Under the pieces are notes generated by a model. That model saw only the letters and a list, made by a program, of their open reading frames with translations, was not told the DNA's origin and did no database searches. A stretch of DNA of 64,000 nt. Source: Rhodocollybia butyracea. Taxonomy: Eukaryota; Basidiomycota; Agaricomycetes; Agaricales; Omphalotaceae. Positions 21,046 through 32,926 of this stretch are shown here, piece after piece. Position numbers and translations under genes: made by a program. The stretch covers positions 1-64,000 of the forward strand of contig JADNRY010000225.1 in the NCBI GenBank assembly GCA_015501585.1, given 5' to 3'. How positions within the stretch are numbered: the first letter of the stretch is position 1; each line of letters begins with the position of its first letter.

Positions 21046-24000
21046 GAGGGTAAATTAAATAAAATGGTTTCTAATGATGTGCATGGTGCGAATAAGAACC
21101 TTAGTCAGATATTTAACACATGGCTGCTTGATTCCGGTGCATCTGGATATTTTACCCCTTATTGGCAAGACTTTGTGTCTTATAAAAAATTCACACATCC
21201 GATACCTGTCCAGACTGCTGATGAACGTACGTCAACCTTTATTGAAGGTGCCGGAACAGTCTACATAAGGCATGACAACGGCGAAGGAAAAATCCTCACG
21301 ACTAAGTTACACCCAGTGTTTTACCAACCGCATTGCACACACCGACTTCTATCTGTTGGTTTATTAAATTGACAGGGTTGTTACACAACTATTAACGTTG
21401 AAAAATCAGTTATTCGTAAGACGGATGATGACTCAACAATCATGACCTTATATCCCAATAACGATAGGGATAATATTCACTGGCTAAAGGCCAATGTAGT
21501 GAGATCTGAGATAGGCATGATATCATCTCCTAATGATTTTAACACCTGGCATAACCGTTTTGCACATCCCGGTGATGTCGTATTACGCAATGCTCTTGGA
21601 AATGTCAATGGACTACCTAAGTTGTCGATACCAGATAAAGAATCTCCATGCAAAGGTTGCGCGCTTGGAAAGGCTGCCTCCAAAGCATATCCTAAGTCCG
21701 AGAAACGGGCATCCAATCCTATGGATTTAATTCACGCAGATTTGGTTGAAATTCCAACCATCTCTTATCATAAATTTAAATTTGTGATCACTCTGCTGGA
21801 TGACTGCTCTTCTCATGCTACTTCAATCATGCTGCGACAAAAATCAGAAGCGTTTCAAGCCTTCAAGGATTTCAAATCTTGGGCTGAAAAACAAACTGGA
21901 CGCAAACTTGTGCATTTCCGCATTGATCGAGGGGGAGAACTTATCTCAAAGGAATTTACTTCCGTTCTCAAGTCTGAGGGTATTGATATTCAAATGTCCG
22001 AACCTTATGTTCATCAACAGAATGGTAGAGCAGAACAAATCAACTGTACACTCATGGAAAAATCCAAAGCCATGCGACACCATGCATGCTGCCCGGAGTC
22101 CTGGTGGCAATTTTCATATTCCACAGGAGTACATGTGTACAACCGCACACCGATCCGTCGATTGAACTGGAAGACACCAATTGAAGGTTTTCTCAAAAAG
22201 AAACCTGATGTTTCGTACTTCAGAACCTTTGGCTGTGGCGCTTATGTCTTTATTCCTATTGACAAGCGAAAAAATAAACAATCCCCACACTCTGAAGTGA
22301 TGACTTTCATTGGATATGACCAAGGAAGCAAAGGATATCTATTCATGCCTAGCGATAATTCCGTAGTGCATGCTGCACAAGCAACTTTCTATGAGAAATG
22401 GTTTCCACGGTGCAAATCTGAATCTGATTCTGGAGTAAAACCCGCTATACCTGTTGCCCCCACGCCTGTGAAACCTTCGCAACCTTCAAATGGTAATGGT
22501 GCAGACATTCCATTTGATCCGGAATTCCCGGAAGATCAACCACAACCGTTTACTGAACCGGATAATGGACCACACAGTCCACCAGCTGGCCCAGATCCAG
22601 ATCTGCCTGGTGATGATGATGCTCCAAATCCCAATCCTCCGGTACCATCTTGATCACCCACCCCTCCACCTCAAGCAAGAGACCCTTCACCACCTGCTCC
22701 CGATCCTAATCCATTCAGCTACCGTCCCGAAGACGTTGAAGCATGGAAACGTGTGAACCCCACTAGAGAACGTCGTGCACCCTTGCGCCCTGGCATGATA
22801 CCCACGCCTGGCACTTGGAGCCGACAAGCTGATCGTGAAGAACGTGCTGAGCGCTTTGGACACGCTAGACATGGACTTATGCCTGCTCGCAATATAGTTC
22901 CTGATCAAGTTCCGCCACCGGTTCCACCACCACGTCCATTGAATCCTGATGACCGCATGGTCACACCGCCACCTCCTGGCGCTACTCCGGATTCTGACAT
23001 AGAAGAGGAAGCACTTCTGACTAAACTAGCTCAGGAAGGGGGAGTTGAATTACAAAAATACCTTCTTTCGCAAGCAATCTCTGATTCTCTAGAAGAATCA
23101 TCTTTTATCACAGATCTTGACAGTGAAATGACACCGGCTAAACACGAAGCTGCTAGGAATAATCCTGATAATTGGATTTCTCCAACATCATATCGTCATT
23201 TACCATCTGCTGAAAGAAAGAAATGGGATCAAGCATGCAAAGATGAGATCGATGGTTTGAAGAAACGAAATGTCTTTGAAGTAGTTGATCTACCAAAAGG
23301 TCGCAAACCTATCCGTTGTCAATGGGTTTTTACTAAAAAATCTGACGGTCGCTATAAAGCCCGACTCGTAGCAAAAGCTTTTTCACAAGTAGAAGGTGTG
23401 GATTATAATGAGTTGTTCTCACCGGTCTCCCGGTTTGAAACTGTACAAACTCTCCTAGCTTTAGCCGCATTAGAGGACTGGGAAATCCAGGCTCTTGACG
23501 TCAAACAGGCTTTTCTTTATGGCAAGCTAGATGAAGAGATCTACATGGAACAACCTAAAGACTTCATTAAAGAAGGCACACCGAAAGTATGGCGGTTACA
23601 TCGTGCATTATACGGACTGAAACAAGCTAGCTTATCCTGGTGGAAGGAATGTAACGCCTCCATGGGAAAATTGGGATTTAAGCGCTGCTCTTCAGATGCT
23701 GGTGTATACGTCTTTAAATCAAATGGTAAAACCGTAACTGCCATCATATATGTTGATGACGCACTCTTTCTTGGCAAGGACAAAGATCTTGTTCTTAAAA
23801 AGAAAAACGAGTTTATGAAATTATGGGAATGTCGTGATCTAGGAGAACCAACTGAGTTCCTTGGAATGCGGATTACACGGGATTGTTCCAAACGTGCCTT
23901 AACACTTGACCAACAACCTTATCTTCGAAAGGTCATAGAACATTTTGGATTGACTAATGCCAAAGCTACCCCAACCCCATAACCTTCATCCTGGGTTCCT

Positions 24001-24702
24001 CGTGCAAACACTGGTTGTGTAGATGCCAAACTTAGACAACGCTTTCAAAGTGTAATTGGATCTTTATTATATCTGATGCTAGGCACCCGACCCGACATTG
24101 CTTATGCCGTTATAAAACTCTCACAGTATTCGGCAAATCCAAACCCAGACCACCTGGCCAAAGCACTTTACATTGTGCGCTACTTAATTGGGACTTCTAC
24201 TTACGTACTTGACTTTGATGGTAGATCTGACCATGGCTTCTTAGCCTATTGTGATTCTGACTGGGCGTCAGATCCAGATGATTGAAAATCCCATACTGGG
24301 ATGATTATCAAACTTGCCACAGGTCCAATCTGCTGGACTTCTCACAAACAGAAAACAGTTGCTCTTTCATCAACTGAAGCTGAATATATGGCTTTATCTG
24401 ATTCGTGTAGACAACTCATGTGGCTTAAGTCTCTCTTTTCTGAGATCGGAATTACTATCGCTGTATTGCCCTTATGTGGTGATAATCAAGGATCAATCTT
24501 TCTGGGATCTAATCCTGTACAAGAAAGAAGAACCTAGCATATTGATATACGATATCATTATATCAGAGAATGCATCGAATCAAAAGAAATTGAACTCTTC
24601 TATGTTCCTACTGATGATAATGTCGCAGATCTTCTCACGAAGAACCTTGCACTTGTCAAATTTCAGAAATTCCGCAACAGTCTTGGAATTCTCTTTAATT
24701 GA
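21046..24702 (+). pseudogene. pol: Copia Pol polyprotein with five in-frame stops
   Basis: One frame runs throughout, interrupted by stops at 21,370, 22,651, 23,980, 24,283 and 24,535. Protease: LLDSGAS near 21,127. GAG-pre-integrase zinc motif: HNRFAHPG and CKGCALGK (about 21,550-21,670). Integrase core: DLIHADLVE, FRIDRGGE and NGRAEQIN (about 21,730-22,040). Reverse transcriptase: ALDVKQAFLYGKLDEEIYMEQP region (23,490-23,550) and YVDD (about 23,752). RNase H: CDSDWASDPDD and VALSSTEAEYMA (24,250-24,395). It ends ..FRNSLGILFN. Two stops look like C-to-T changes (CGA or CAA to TGA or TAA); the one at 24,535 does not. With no frameshift in 3.6 kb, decay is recent. Confidence 0.9.
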
Positions 24703-24785
24703 TTCACTATAGACTGTGCAATATGTCTATAAACTATAATGCCGTTTAAAGTCGATAAAAATTATACTTCTTAGCTACAATTCTT

Positions 24786-24797
24786 AGCGAGGGGGAG
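24786..24797 (+). promoter_or_regulatory. Polypurine tract of the Copia element
   Basis: AGCGAGGGGGAG directly precedes the 3' LTR, the expected plus-strand priming site. Confidence 0.8.
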
Positions 24798-25313
24798 TGT
24801 TGAAACTAGATTACCGCTTATGAGACGTATCTAATCAGTAATGTGAGTCGACTAGACACACTTGCTATACGATTGATGAACTGTCGATATATGCTATGTT
24901 GAAACTCACCCTCAAACACTAGACGCAGCCTCTACGCAGGTTCGTATAGATGTAGTCAATTATGCCATTCGCTATTAGTCTTATGATACATAGCTTGTAC
25001 GCTGCCTTGCAGTACCTATGAACAATACCTATAGAATTACCATATGGACTCCATCTTCTAGGGTACATTATGCACATGTATATGCACTATGTTTAGTAGT
25101 ACAACTCAAGTAGACTCATACATTGTTATAGGGTTTATTATATTCTGTAGTATAAATACTGTAGATATTTTCCTGTAACAATAACCAAGAATCCTACTAT
25201 TCGTCTGGAAACTTATTCTGCTCTCAACAGGCACTCTTACAACTCCTGTAACATCCTTACACTCTCAGGTGAGTATGCTGTTGACCTTGTGTTGACTGAC
25301 CGCTGTTTCTACA
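24798..25313 (+). repeat. 3' LTR of the Copia element
   Basis: 516 bp, TGTTGAAACTAG to TGTTTCTACA, followed by the TCATT target duplication. Confidence 0.95.
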
Positions 25314-26069
25314 TCATTATCATGAACCCCCGTAATCGCCATAATTGCCGTTTTGATTATGGCGTTTATATGCACTTACGGCCGCTTATCGGCTTTTTTT
25401 GGTTTTTCCGACATAGTTCCAACACAAATTTGCATGAATAGCACTGGCGCTTGCATGTAAGTCTGTGAACACCAGCAAAAGAAATGAGACATACGTGAAT
25501 ACCCCAACAGCCCTGATTTGGACCTGACTTAAAGACATGCAATTGCAGTCTACAACTGCAGCGGTCACACTGATGCTCTCAGTCAGCTACAAGATGTTGA
25601 GACATTGAGATAATGTGGAAAGTTGGAAAAAAAAAGGCAGAAAGAATGTAATGGACGGGAGTTAAAGGAGTTAAAGGTTGCGCAGGGAGTATCAGTGAAG
25701 ATAAAGAGAGATTAGGGAGGAAGACGCAATTTATACTCTCAATCACATGCTTACAGCTCAGTATACATGTGATACGCAGGTTCTGTATATGCAAAACATG
25801 ATGAAAGACAGGTACAAAGCAATGTATATAAATTAGTACAATGTACAAAACAACGTGGAATGAAAGTTATGCAGGTCCAGCCGCATTTGCAGGTAAATTG
25901 AGCTTGATGCAAGCTTGATGTGCTTTCTACTTTCAAGTTCATTAATATAAGCCCAAGTCAGACAGCAAAAGTCTAAAGATGACAAACCTTGACTTTGCCT
26001 TTGACCCCCCGGTCACCCTCTATTGCTACCACCACCATATGCAGTGCTATCAATGTTACTTTGCTTTTT
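25314..26069. other. Unassigned sequence between Copia and a foldback element
   Basis: No supported gene. The minus-strand open frames at 25.58-25.94 kb are of biased composition and show no domain pattern. The first 30 bases are the right arm of the small inverted repeat noted at 18,367. Confidence 0.4.
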
Positions 26070-26205
26070 CATCAGGAAAAGTTCAAAATACTTCAGTTGA
26101 CTTAAGTGGCTCAAGTCACCTTAAGTCAACTTAAGCCAACTTGATAAACTTGATTGACCTGAGGGTGACTTAAGTTGGCTTAAGTATTTTGGACTTTTCC
26201 TGATG
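26070..26205. mobile_element. 136-bp foldback MITE (CATCAGGAAAAG termini)
   Basis: CATCAGGAAAAGTTCAAAAT pairs with ATTTTGGACTTTTCCTGATG; inner arms AGTTGACTTAAG / CTTAAGTTGGCTTAAG make an almost complete palindrome. It shares its first 12 bases with the larger foldback at 6,812-7,183 but not the interior. Confidence 0.8.
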
Positions 26206-28280
26206 AGCATTAATTGGCTTGGTTTGTACTGGTATGTGAAAGGCGCTAGAAAACAACCTAACAAATACAAGACCGCGCCTAACCAGACTATCAATTTGTT
26301 TAAAGGGAGTGAGGCTGGGTTGTCAAAGATTCCCCAAAGAAAGTTAAGATATCAAATGTAAGATGATACACCAGCCAGTGTAGTGAAACAACTGAACTAG
26401 CGTAGTGCGACAAGGTCTAGTAAGTTCTATGAACTGAACTAGCGTAGACTATCGTCTAAGTTGTGCACATATGTCCGACCAAAAAAACCCAAATAACCAA
26501 ATAACCGTGTGTGTGTGTGTGTGTCCAACAATAACCAAAACCAATACAACGCAACTAGGACACTCCTGGGCAAACTCTGGCTCCAGCTAGCGTAACGCCG
26601 TAACGTCCCTGACCAAACTCTGGGTCAAGCTACAAAACTGTGAGTGAACTTAATCACTAGGAGCTCGTACCACAATCTTAGTGGCTTGCTAATACTCATT
26701 AAGAGCTAGCTAAGGAACCCTCACTCTGGAGCCAAATAATTCCTTACTAGAAGCCGTCCCCTCTAAGGAAGCAACTAGATTTATGCAAAGGAGAGTGAAA
26801 TTAATCACTAGGAACTCGTACCACAATCTTAGTGGCTCACTAATACTCGTTAAGAGCTAGCTAAGGAACCCTCACTCTGGAGCCAAATAATTCCTTACTA
26901 GAAGTCATCCCCTCTAAGGAAGCAACTAGATTCACACAAAAGATCTAACTCAATCTTAAGCAGATGCAAAAGCTGTTACGAAGCTTCTATTACACCAATC
27001 CAAACTTTATAAGATAGAATATAATATTAACTTCAAAGAGAAAGCTAGACTCCGTACACATCCTAAACAAACGCCCAGTTACAGTGTTTGATTGACTCGG
27101 TACTTTTAAACCAGGGGGAATTAAGAGGACTAGCAGACTCCGGTGGTGAAGAGACCTTCAACTTTGTCACAACAGGTGGTTATGAGAGGTGGCAAGATAA
27201 CTTGATTTATGAGATAAATACATCATGCTTATATACTGGGTCTTTACTAGTTTAATACAAAAAGAGATGAAACAGAGTTGGAGAGAAACGGAGTAAGATG
27301 GAAATTCGAGAAAGAGAGGAATTTAGCTAAGAAAGGAAACTCTAGCCTGGACATATTGTACATTTATCTAGAAAACTGTCCCAATTTAGGTATGGTCCGA
27401 TTTGGGTATCAAAGTAAAAGAAATTGAAATGTGTTAACATATTCTGGTCCTCGCGGCATCTTGTACTGCAAATAACCGTTCCTTCCATCAGATGTTTCAT
27501 GGCTCCACACAGGTACGTGTCCGCATGTTTATCCTCGAGGTTGTCTGGTAGGTTTGAGCAAGTCCAGCTCAATCCCTTTAAGATAATAACATCTCCCAGC
27601 CATAGTTCACTTCGCTAGCTTTGAGTAGATACCAAGAACCCCAGAGATATGTGTGCCAGCACAATGCTCAGAGCTCGTGGACCGTCAGAGCTGTGGCTTG
27701 GCGATAGCCTATCCACCGTAAGACCATTGGATTTATTGCAGTAGGACTTTCCTAGTCAATAGTCGGCCGATAATCAAATATCAAATTCGCCTAGCTTAAT
27801 CATCTAGCAGCTGTGCCGCATTGCAACCCAACTAGTCATTGTAACATGTTAAGATCTTCCTTCCAGTCCATAAGGCGATTGTAGATCTTATCCTCCGGCG
27901 TCAGTCTTTCCGCTAGCGCAGTACAAGGATTGCATTCCCTTCTGATGCCTTCCCTGGGTAACGCCGCTGCCAGTACTCATCCCACTTCGAGACATCCAAG
28001 TATGCGGATTCGTGTATGCATTGGGGTGGGTAGAACTAGACTGACAATCTAGTGTTGATGTCTCTGGGCACCTCGAGTATCCTCGCTATTTTAGTATCAG
28101 ACTACGCTTGTGGGTGTATCATCATGACTAACTGAGTATTATCGCTGAGATACTAAGTGTTAGCTACAGTTATCATGTTCGGGCTCCGTATAACCCTCTT
28201 ATTGTATGTGTAGCGCATATACATTGTCAAAATATATGGCTACAAGCCTAAGCGCAAAATCTGCATATTAGCATACATCC
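26206..28280 (-). mobile_element. Unrecognised 2.1 kb non-coding element, copy B (inverted, diverged)
   Basis: The complement aligns in order with copy A (7,720-9,891). Near the element start: TTTTGACAATGTATATG versus TTTTGACACTTTGTACG, GTTATACGGAGCC in both, and CTAGATTGTCAGTCTAG versus CTAGATCGTCAATCTAG. In the middle: CAGTATATAAGC in both. At the end: GATAGTCTGGTTAGGCGCGG versus GATAGTCTGGTTAGGTGCGG. Outer limits are approximate because no empty site is available. There is no coding sequence. It abuts the foldback at 26,070-26,205. Confidence 0.75.
26642..26932 (-). repeat. Tandem duplication (period 151) inside element copy B
   Basis: Blocks containing TAATCACTAGGAGCTCGTAC, CTAAGGAACCCTCACTCTGG and CTCTAAGGAAGCAACTAGAT occur twice, 151 bases apart (26,651 and 26,802), with few differences. 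Copy A has this block once. Confidence 0.85.
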
Positions 28281-28799
28281 ACTCCAGCTATATTATACCT
28301 ATATGTAATGCAGAAGCACATTTCCCCCCTCGCCCTGGTACTACTCGTGAAGGGCAAATGTCACTCACGATGAAGAAGCTTGTGGGAGTGCAATTGATTC
28401 TAGTTGATTCGAGCTGTGAGGTGGGAGATCCCAACCTCAGTGAGAAGTAATCACAGAGAACATGGATGAATACAACTGAGTAGCTACGAACATGCGTGAA
28501 AGGCTATATACTGACGGCGAACTCCGGCCCGGAATGCCACGATCCCCTCCTCCAGCTGTCATCTATCATTCACGCCCAGCACACACACCCAGCACACAGC
28601 CAGATCATTCTGTGATGTATACATGAAGGGTTCCTGAGAGTTATGGATGATCAATCTTTGTACTTGTTGGTTACTAAAGGAAACCAATCAGAAGAAGAAT
28701 AAGCCATTCTCAAATCTCGAATCACTAGTACCAATTGATCCCTTCTTCCGCCCACCTTCACTGCTTACCTTTGCCCATTCCTCCTCATTCTAGACCCAA
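28281..28799. other. 5' flank of DUF6536 copy 2
   Basis: No gene seen. The stretch ACTAGTACCAATTGATCCC..CACCTTCACTGCTTACC (from about 28,725) resembles the leader regions of other copies (about 43,020-43,080), so the last part is the old promoter or leader. Confidence 0.45.
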
Positions 28800-29338
28800 C
28801 TTCTCGGTATATTGACTACTGGTGCCACCCACTGCCCAGTATGTACTCGAGAGTCGCACCTTTCATTGCCATCCCAGCCTGATGAAACTACAGCTTTCCA
28901 CATAACATGTTGCACCGCAAGGATTTGTACACATCTGTTTCTTCAGAAGATAATTGCGAACCTGGGTCATTGACTGAGCAATGGCATGAAATGAACTCCG
29001 GGGATACACAGCAGCTGGATACGTACCCTAAATCTGAACCTAGTATGCAACTGAATCTTGCTGGCCTTCAGCGGCGGTTGAAATGGATAGCCGACAAACT
29101 CCGTTCTCATATGCAACAGGTTGGCATTTTGGAGTCTGGATGGCAACGCTTGAGACTGGTATTGTTCTGCTAATAAATCTCATTATACTTCTATTCTGTG
29201 CTCTTAAGACCAGAGGCAGCCTTGGTGTAGCCCAGATATTTGAAGGAGATTGCAACACCGTACTACGTAGACCACGCCACCTTGGGCATACACCTTGTCA
29301 TCAATGTCCTCAGTACTCTATTGCTCAGTGCCAGCAAC

Positions 29339-29451
29339 TACATAATGCAGAGCCTCTCTCAGAGAGGCTCTGCATTATGTATGAGCTCGATCGACTTCAG
29401 ATCAAGTAGGAGCAGCCTGCTCCTACTTGATCTGAAGTCGATCGAGCTCAT
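29339..29451. repeat. Two abutting perfect palindromes
   Basis: Arms of 21 bp (ACATAATGCAGAGCCTCTCT mirrored around a single C at 29,360), followed at once by arms of 35 bp (ATGAGCTCGATCGACTTCAG.. mirrored around a single C at 29,416). Outer arms are the normal gene sequence on each side of one point (..CCTCTCT / GCTCCTACT.., as uninterrupted in copy 5 at about 50,059-50,074); the inner 59 bases are their inverted copies. Confidence 0.95.
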
Positions 29452-30342
29452 GAGAAAGGGTTTTGGCTCGACATTGGCTTGCAGAGCATGCACAACCTTG
29501 AGCATACAAGCAGCTGGAAGAGGTTGCTATGGACGTTACTTCCTGTCTCTTCTATTCCCTTACATCTCTTGTAAGTGTATTCACTTCTTTCAGTGTTAAC
29601 ATATGCTTAATACTTATTTACATGCCAGTTACAACTCTTCCTTCTTCTCTACCACAAGTGTGGATGACTACAGTTACTATCTAGCACAAGGACCAGAAAT
29701 GCAGGATTTACCCCAGAATATTGGGGCATTCAACTGGGAGTGTGCAAATGAGACCCTTTCCAGTGCTTGTTCAAGTGTAGATGCTTCAGAACTCTCTAAT
29801 TGGAATAACCTAACGTCATCTATTTGCGTCAAAACTTATGCTTGTTCAGATCCAGATATTGATTCTTCCAATTGGGAGTTTTTGAATCCATCTGATTGCC
29901 TCCAAGCTTATGCAGTGGATTTTCTCTCGGACCGTCGTGATATAGTGGTAGTGATTGGAGACTACGTTGCTAATAACACCTTTCTGAACCTGGCCAATTC
30001 TTCATCTGGACAAATAAGCAGCGAAGAGTCGCCGGGAGCCACTCCATTTGGTTGGATCTGCGGTGATACCCTCCCCAACCCTGGTGTATTACCTACTACT
30101 GGTTCCGCAGGATATTCCATCAACTGGAGAGAAATCAATCCTGCCTATTGGAAAATGCCAGTGAAATTTTTTCCAGCAGCCGAGGAGTCGGATCAGTTTC
30201 CAAGACCAATATTTGAGTCATTGAAGGTTCAGTATTGCCTCAGCGAAACAAGTGCTTCCAGGTGTCAGCTGCAATTCAACCTCCGCTTCTTGCCATTGTC
30301 ATTGCCTTCAACATCGTGAAAGTAACATGTATGGCAATGGTG

Positions 30343-30589
30343 TGTTGTAGTTGCCGATCCGACGATGACATCATGTCAATCCGGTACTAATTCTCTTCCG
30401 ACGTTGCTTACTGTTGTACTTACTAATACTTACCAAAGTAGTAGAACCTCGTAGATTACTCTAGAATAGCTATGCTGTAGTATATAAGGCCTACCTCCAA
30501 GGCCAGGTAGTATAACAGTTATCTTCTCTTATCCCTCATTGCCTGAGCCTCACAGCTCTGAGTCCCCACTGCACCGGATACCTACGACA
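30343..30589 (+). mobile_element. Solo LTR, 247 bp, target duplication TGGTG
   Basis: TGTTGTAGTTGCC to CCTACGACA with a TATATAAGG box inside. TGGTG is repeated at 30,338-30,342 and 30,590-30,594, and removal restores the DUF6536 exon (GCAATGGTGGCCACC). It is not related to the other two LTR families in the window. Confidence 0.9.
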
Positions 30590-30630
30590 TGGTGGCCACC
30601 AGAATGCATGATAATCCTCTGGTAACCCTG

Positions 30631-31200
30631 GCCCGCCGGCTGGGGCCCGGCTCAAAAGCCCCGGCTACGGCCAGGCTCATGAGGGCCAGGGCTCACCAAA
30701 ATCCTGAGCCGGGCCCTACATGATGGCTAGGGCCCGGCTCAGGCTCAGGCCCCGGCTCAATACCCAATTTCAAAAGTGACCTGGAAAACCTTTCAAAGCC
30801 AGTATAAACACTCGTATAGGACACTTGTATCATTACTTAATGTAAGTAAATGATCTATACATATTGGATAACACTCATATTTGACTGAGAGAGCTGGTGA
30901 TCAGATGAGCTTTTGAAGCAGTCATTGTGATTATCCAATGTCAATGGTGGCTTCTGCACCAGAAAGAGCTAGTTACTGAGACAGAACAAATTATATACTT
31001 ATACTACTCAACCAGTATCCATAAATTCTGTCCATACTGCCTCATATTTTTGCGGAATATGCTTGCATAAATAAGCGCCCTTCAAAAATCTGAGCCGGGC
31101 CCTGAGCCCTCCTGAGCCCTGGAGACGGCTCCGGCCAGGCCCGGCTCAACTAGGGCCGGCTCAGAGGGCCCAACGGCTCTGAGCCCTAGCCGGCACATCA
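30631..31200. mobile_element. GC-ended MITE, about 570 bp, inserted in DUF6536 copy 2
   Basis: It interrupts CTGGTAACCCTG|GGGGATGCG. The outer 120 bases at each end are built of GGGCCCGGCTCA-like units in opposite orientation (left GCCGGCTGGGGCCC; complement of right GCCGGCTAGGGCTC), enclosing an AT-rich centre. Exact ends and target duplication are not clear. Confidence 0.7.
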
Positions 31201-32260
31201 CTAAAGTCTCTGGGGGATGCGATAGCATCTTTCACCAACAATCCTGAGCCACTGACAAAGGAAATGTGTTTGGCGCCTGAAAGTTACCTTGAGGGTCTTG
31301 ATAAAAATGAAGACACGACATCTCTGTTCATTGGGTATCAACCTCAAAAAATTAGATGGATGACTATGGCTAACCGGTGGCATTGGATCATTAACGGTTC
31401 CCTGTGAGTAGTCGAGTGGTTCGCGTAGCACAACATCAACTTAGAGTCAAATAGCTTCGTTCTTGCTCTTGCCACTATCCTGGGCCTTTTAGGTTTCGCT
31501 ATGCATCAACTGAGTGGTGGTTACGAGTCATCTCTCTGGCAGCTTGGCATCGGCAAAGCGTCATCTTAAAACATTATTGTTGGGGTGGGGCATACCAAGA
31601 CAAGGATATGGGGCTACTGTGGCATCGGGGCTACTGTGGCGTCTGTGCTACTAGCCAATCTTCCACAACTCATTTTTTCCATGATATACCTTGTTTTCAA
31701 CAGCCTTTGTACTAAATTATTCCTGGCCCTCAAATGACGGTCCTCATATGCCCATTCTCGAAAACCCCTGTGTTTCTGACCCTCATGGAGACCAGCAGTC
31801 TACCTATTTCCTCAATATACCATTCTGTTTTGGTTTCCCATCAATGGTTACTCGTCCCTCCAACATTGGCTTCTGTCACAGAGCATCTTTGTTGTTGCAG
31901 TCACTTTCTGGGATGGCGATGTTGTTGATGCATCAAATAGTATCACCAGCTGCGGCTATTCGCCAGCGGTAATGATCCTGACATCAATCGTTGCAGCATC
32001 CCTTATCCTGAGCTCCCTTGCCGTAGGATATTTCATTCAATGTGATATGCCTCTCGCAGGGAGTTGTAGCAAAGCTATTGCTGCAGCTTGCCATCCACCG
32101 GAGGATGGTTCAGACCCGCTCAAGCCTATGAAATGGGGCGTAGTTTCAAAACTCCCAGATAGCTGTAACCCCGATATTGAGCACGTATGTTTCTCAAGTG
32201 GCCCGGGGAGGTTTCGGCGCCAGTATCGGGGTGCTATTATCTATGAATGCCGGCAATCCA

Positions 32261-32926
32261 TATATATCGATAATGTATTCAAGTTTGGGAAACTTTTATT
32301 TCTTTCTTTGTCTCAGTGTTCTTCTTAACGGTTAGTCTATGTATTGGGAGTGTTTATACGTACTGGATACGTAGATACGTTACCAAACCATATCTGTTGC
32401 TACTACAGGATTTTAGTTATTCACTTCTCAAAGTTAATTCAAAATATTGCAAGTTTGAGGGTCTCTTGAATTTCTCCTACAACTGTCAAGCAAATCAAAC
32501 ATATAGTTCCAGTCGCGGAGATTTCGAAAAATTTCAGAGTTGAAACTGAGTGGGGTAAGAGCAAGAGAAATCAAAATCATATGTTTTCGGCGGCGCAAGA
32601 TGGCTGAGCCGCTAAAGGCTCGTAAGTGGAATTTCTGTTTGAACTTGAGTTCAGAGTTGCTAGTCGAATCAATAAGGATACCGCATTGTGACTCATTGAC
32701 AAGGATTCAAACATATTATCTATGGTGTATCTCAGGTCATGGTCCAATCCACAGGAAGTAGTACCTGAAGCCACTCACCGAGTATGTAGATCAATTCACT
32801 GCCGTAACCGCAGGCATGCTGGCGGTTCTCCATGAGTCAATGTTAAGCGGTTCCGCTTGTGGCAACCGCTCGAATCGTACTCATGGTCCCATACTTGTAG
32901 AGCCCCTTGCTCCCAAGAGCCAGACG
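32261..32926. other. 3' flank of DUF6536 copy 2
   Basis: No gene seen. Parts resemble the 3' flanks of copies 1, 4 and 5 (AAACTTTTATTTCTTTCTTTGTC; AATTTCAGAGTTGAAACTGAGTG versus 2,170 and 45,770). Confidence 0.5.

Larger units (their letters stand above)
18564..25313 (+). mobile_element. Full-length Copia LTR retrotransposon, 6,750 bp, target duplication TCATT
   Basis: Two 516-bp LTRs (TGTTGAAAC..TTTCTACA) flank gag and pol. TCATT is duplicated at 18,559-18,563 and 25,314-25,318. By eye the LTRs differ at about 12 positions. The order protease, integrase, reverse transcriptase, RNase H is that of Copia (Pseudoviridae-type) elements. Pol carries five in-frame stops, so this copy cannot move by itself. 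Confidence 0.97.
28800..32260 (+). pseudogene. DUF6536-family membrane protein, copy 2 (heavily disrupted)
   Basis: The start mini-exon is at about 28,815 but its ATG is lost. Exon 2 opens after CTACAG at 28,891 (FPHNMLHRKDLYTSVSSEDN..). At 29,360 a 59-bp palindromic insertion shifts the frame inside the DUF6536 core. Exon 3 (from about 29,629) carries the conserved extracellular part: NETLSSACSSVDASEL, SNWEFLNPSDCLQAYAVDFL, INWREINPAYW. It is then cut by a solo LTR (30,343-30,589) and a GC-rich MITE (about 30,631-31,200). Beyond, LGDAIASFTNNPEPL and the last exon (SQSIFVVAVTFWDGDV.., CDMPLAGSCSKAIAAACHPP) continue with further frameshifts near 31,565, 31,735 and 31,860. Clearly dead. Confidence 0.9.

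Noticed and set aside
25579..25942. Minus-strand frames with hydrophobic runs
   Set aside because: No start context, splice pattern or family match; composition effect.
26507..26524. GT dinucleotide run
   Set aside because: An ordinary microsatellite inside element copy B; no further meaning seen.
28170..28200. GTTCGGGCTCC as a possible Pol III box B
   Set aside because: It is on the opposite strand to the element's orientation, is not kept in copy A, and has no matching box A.
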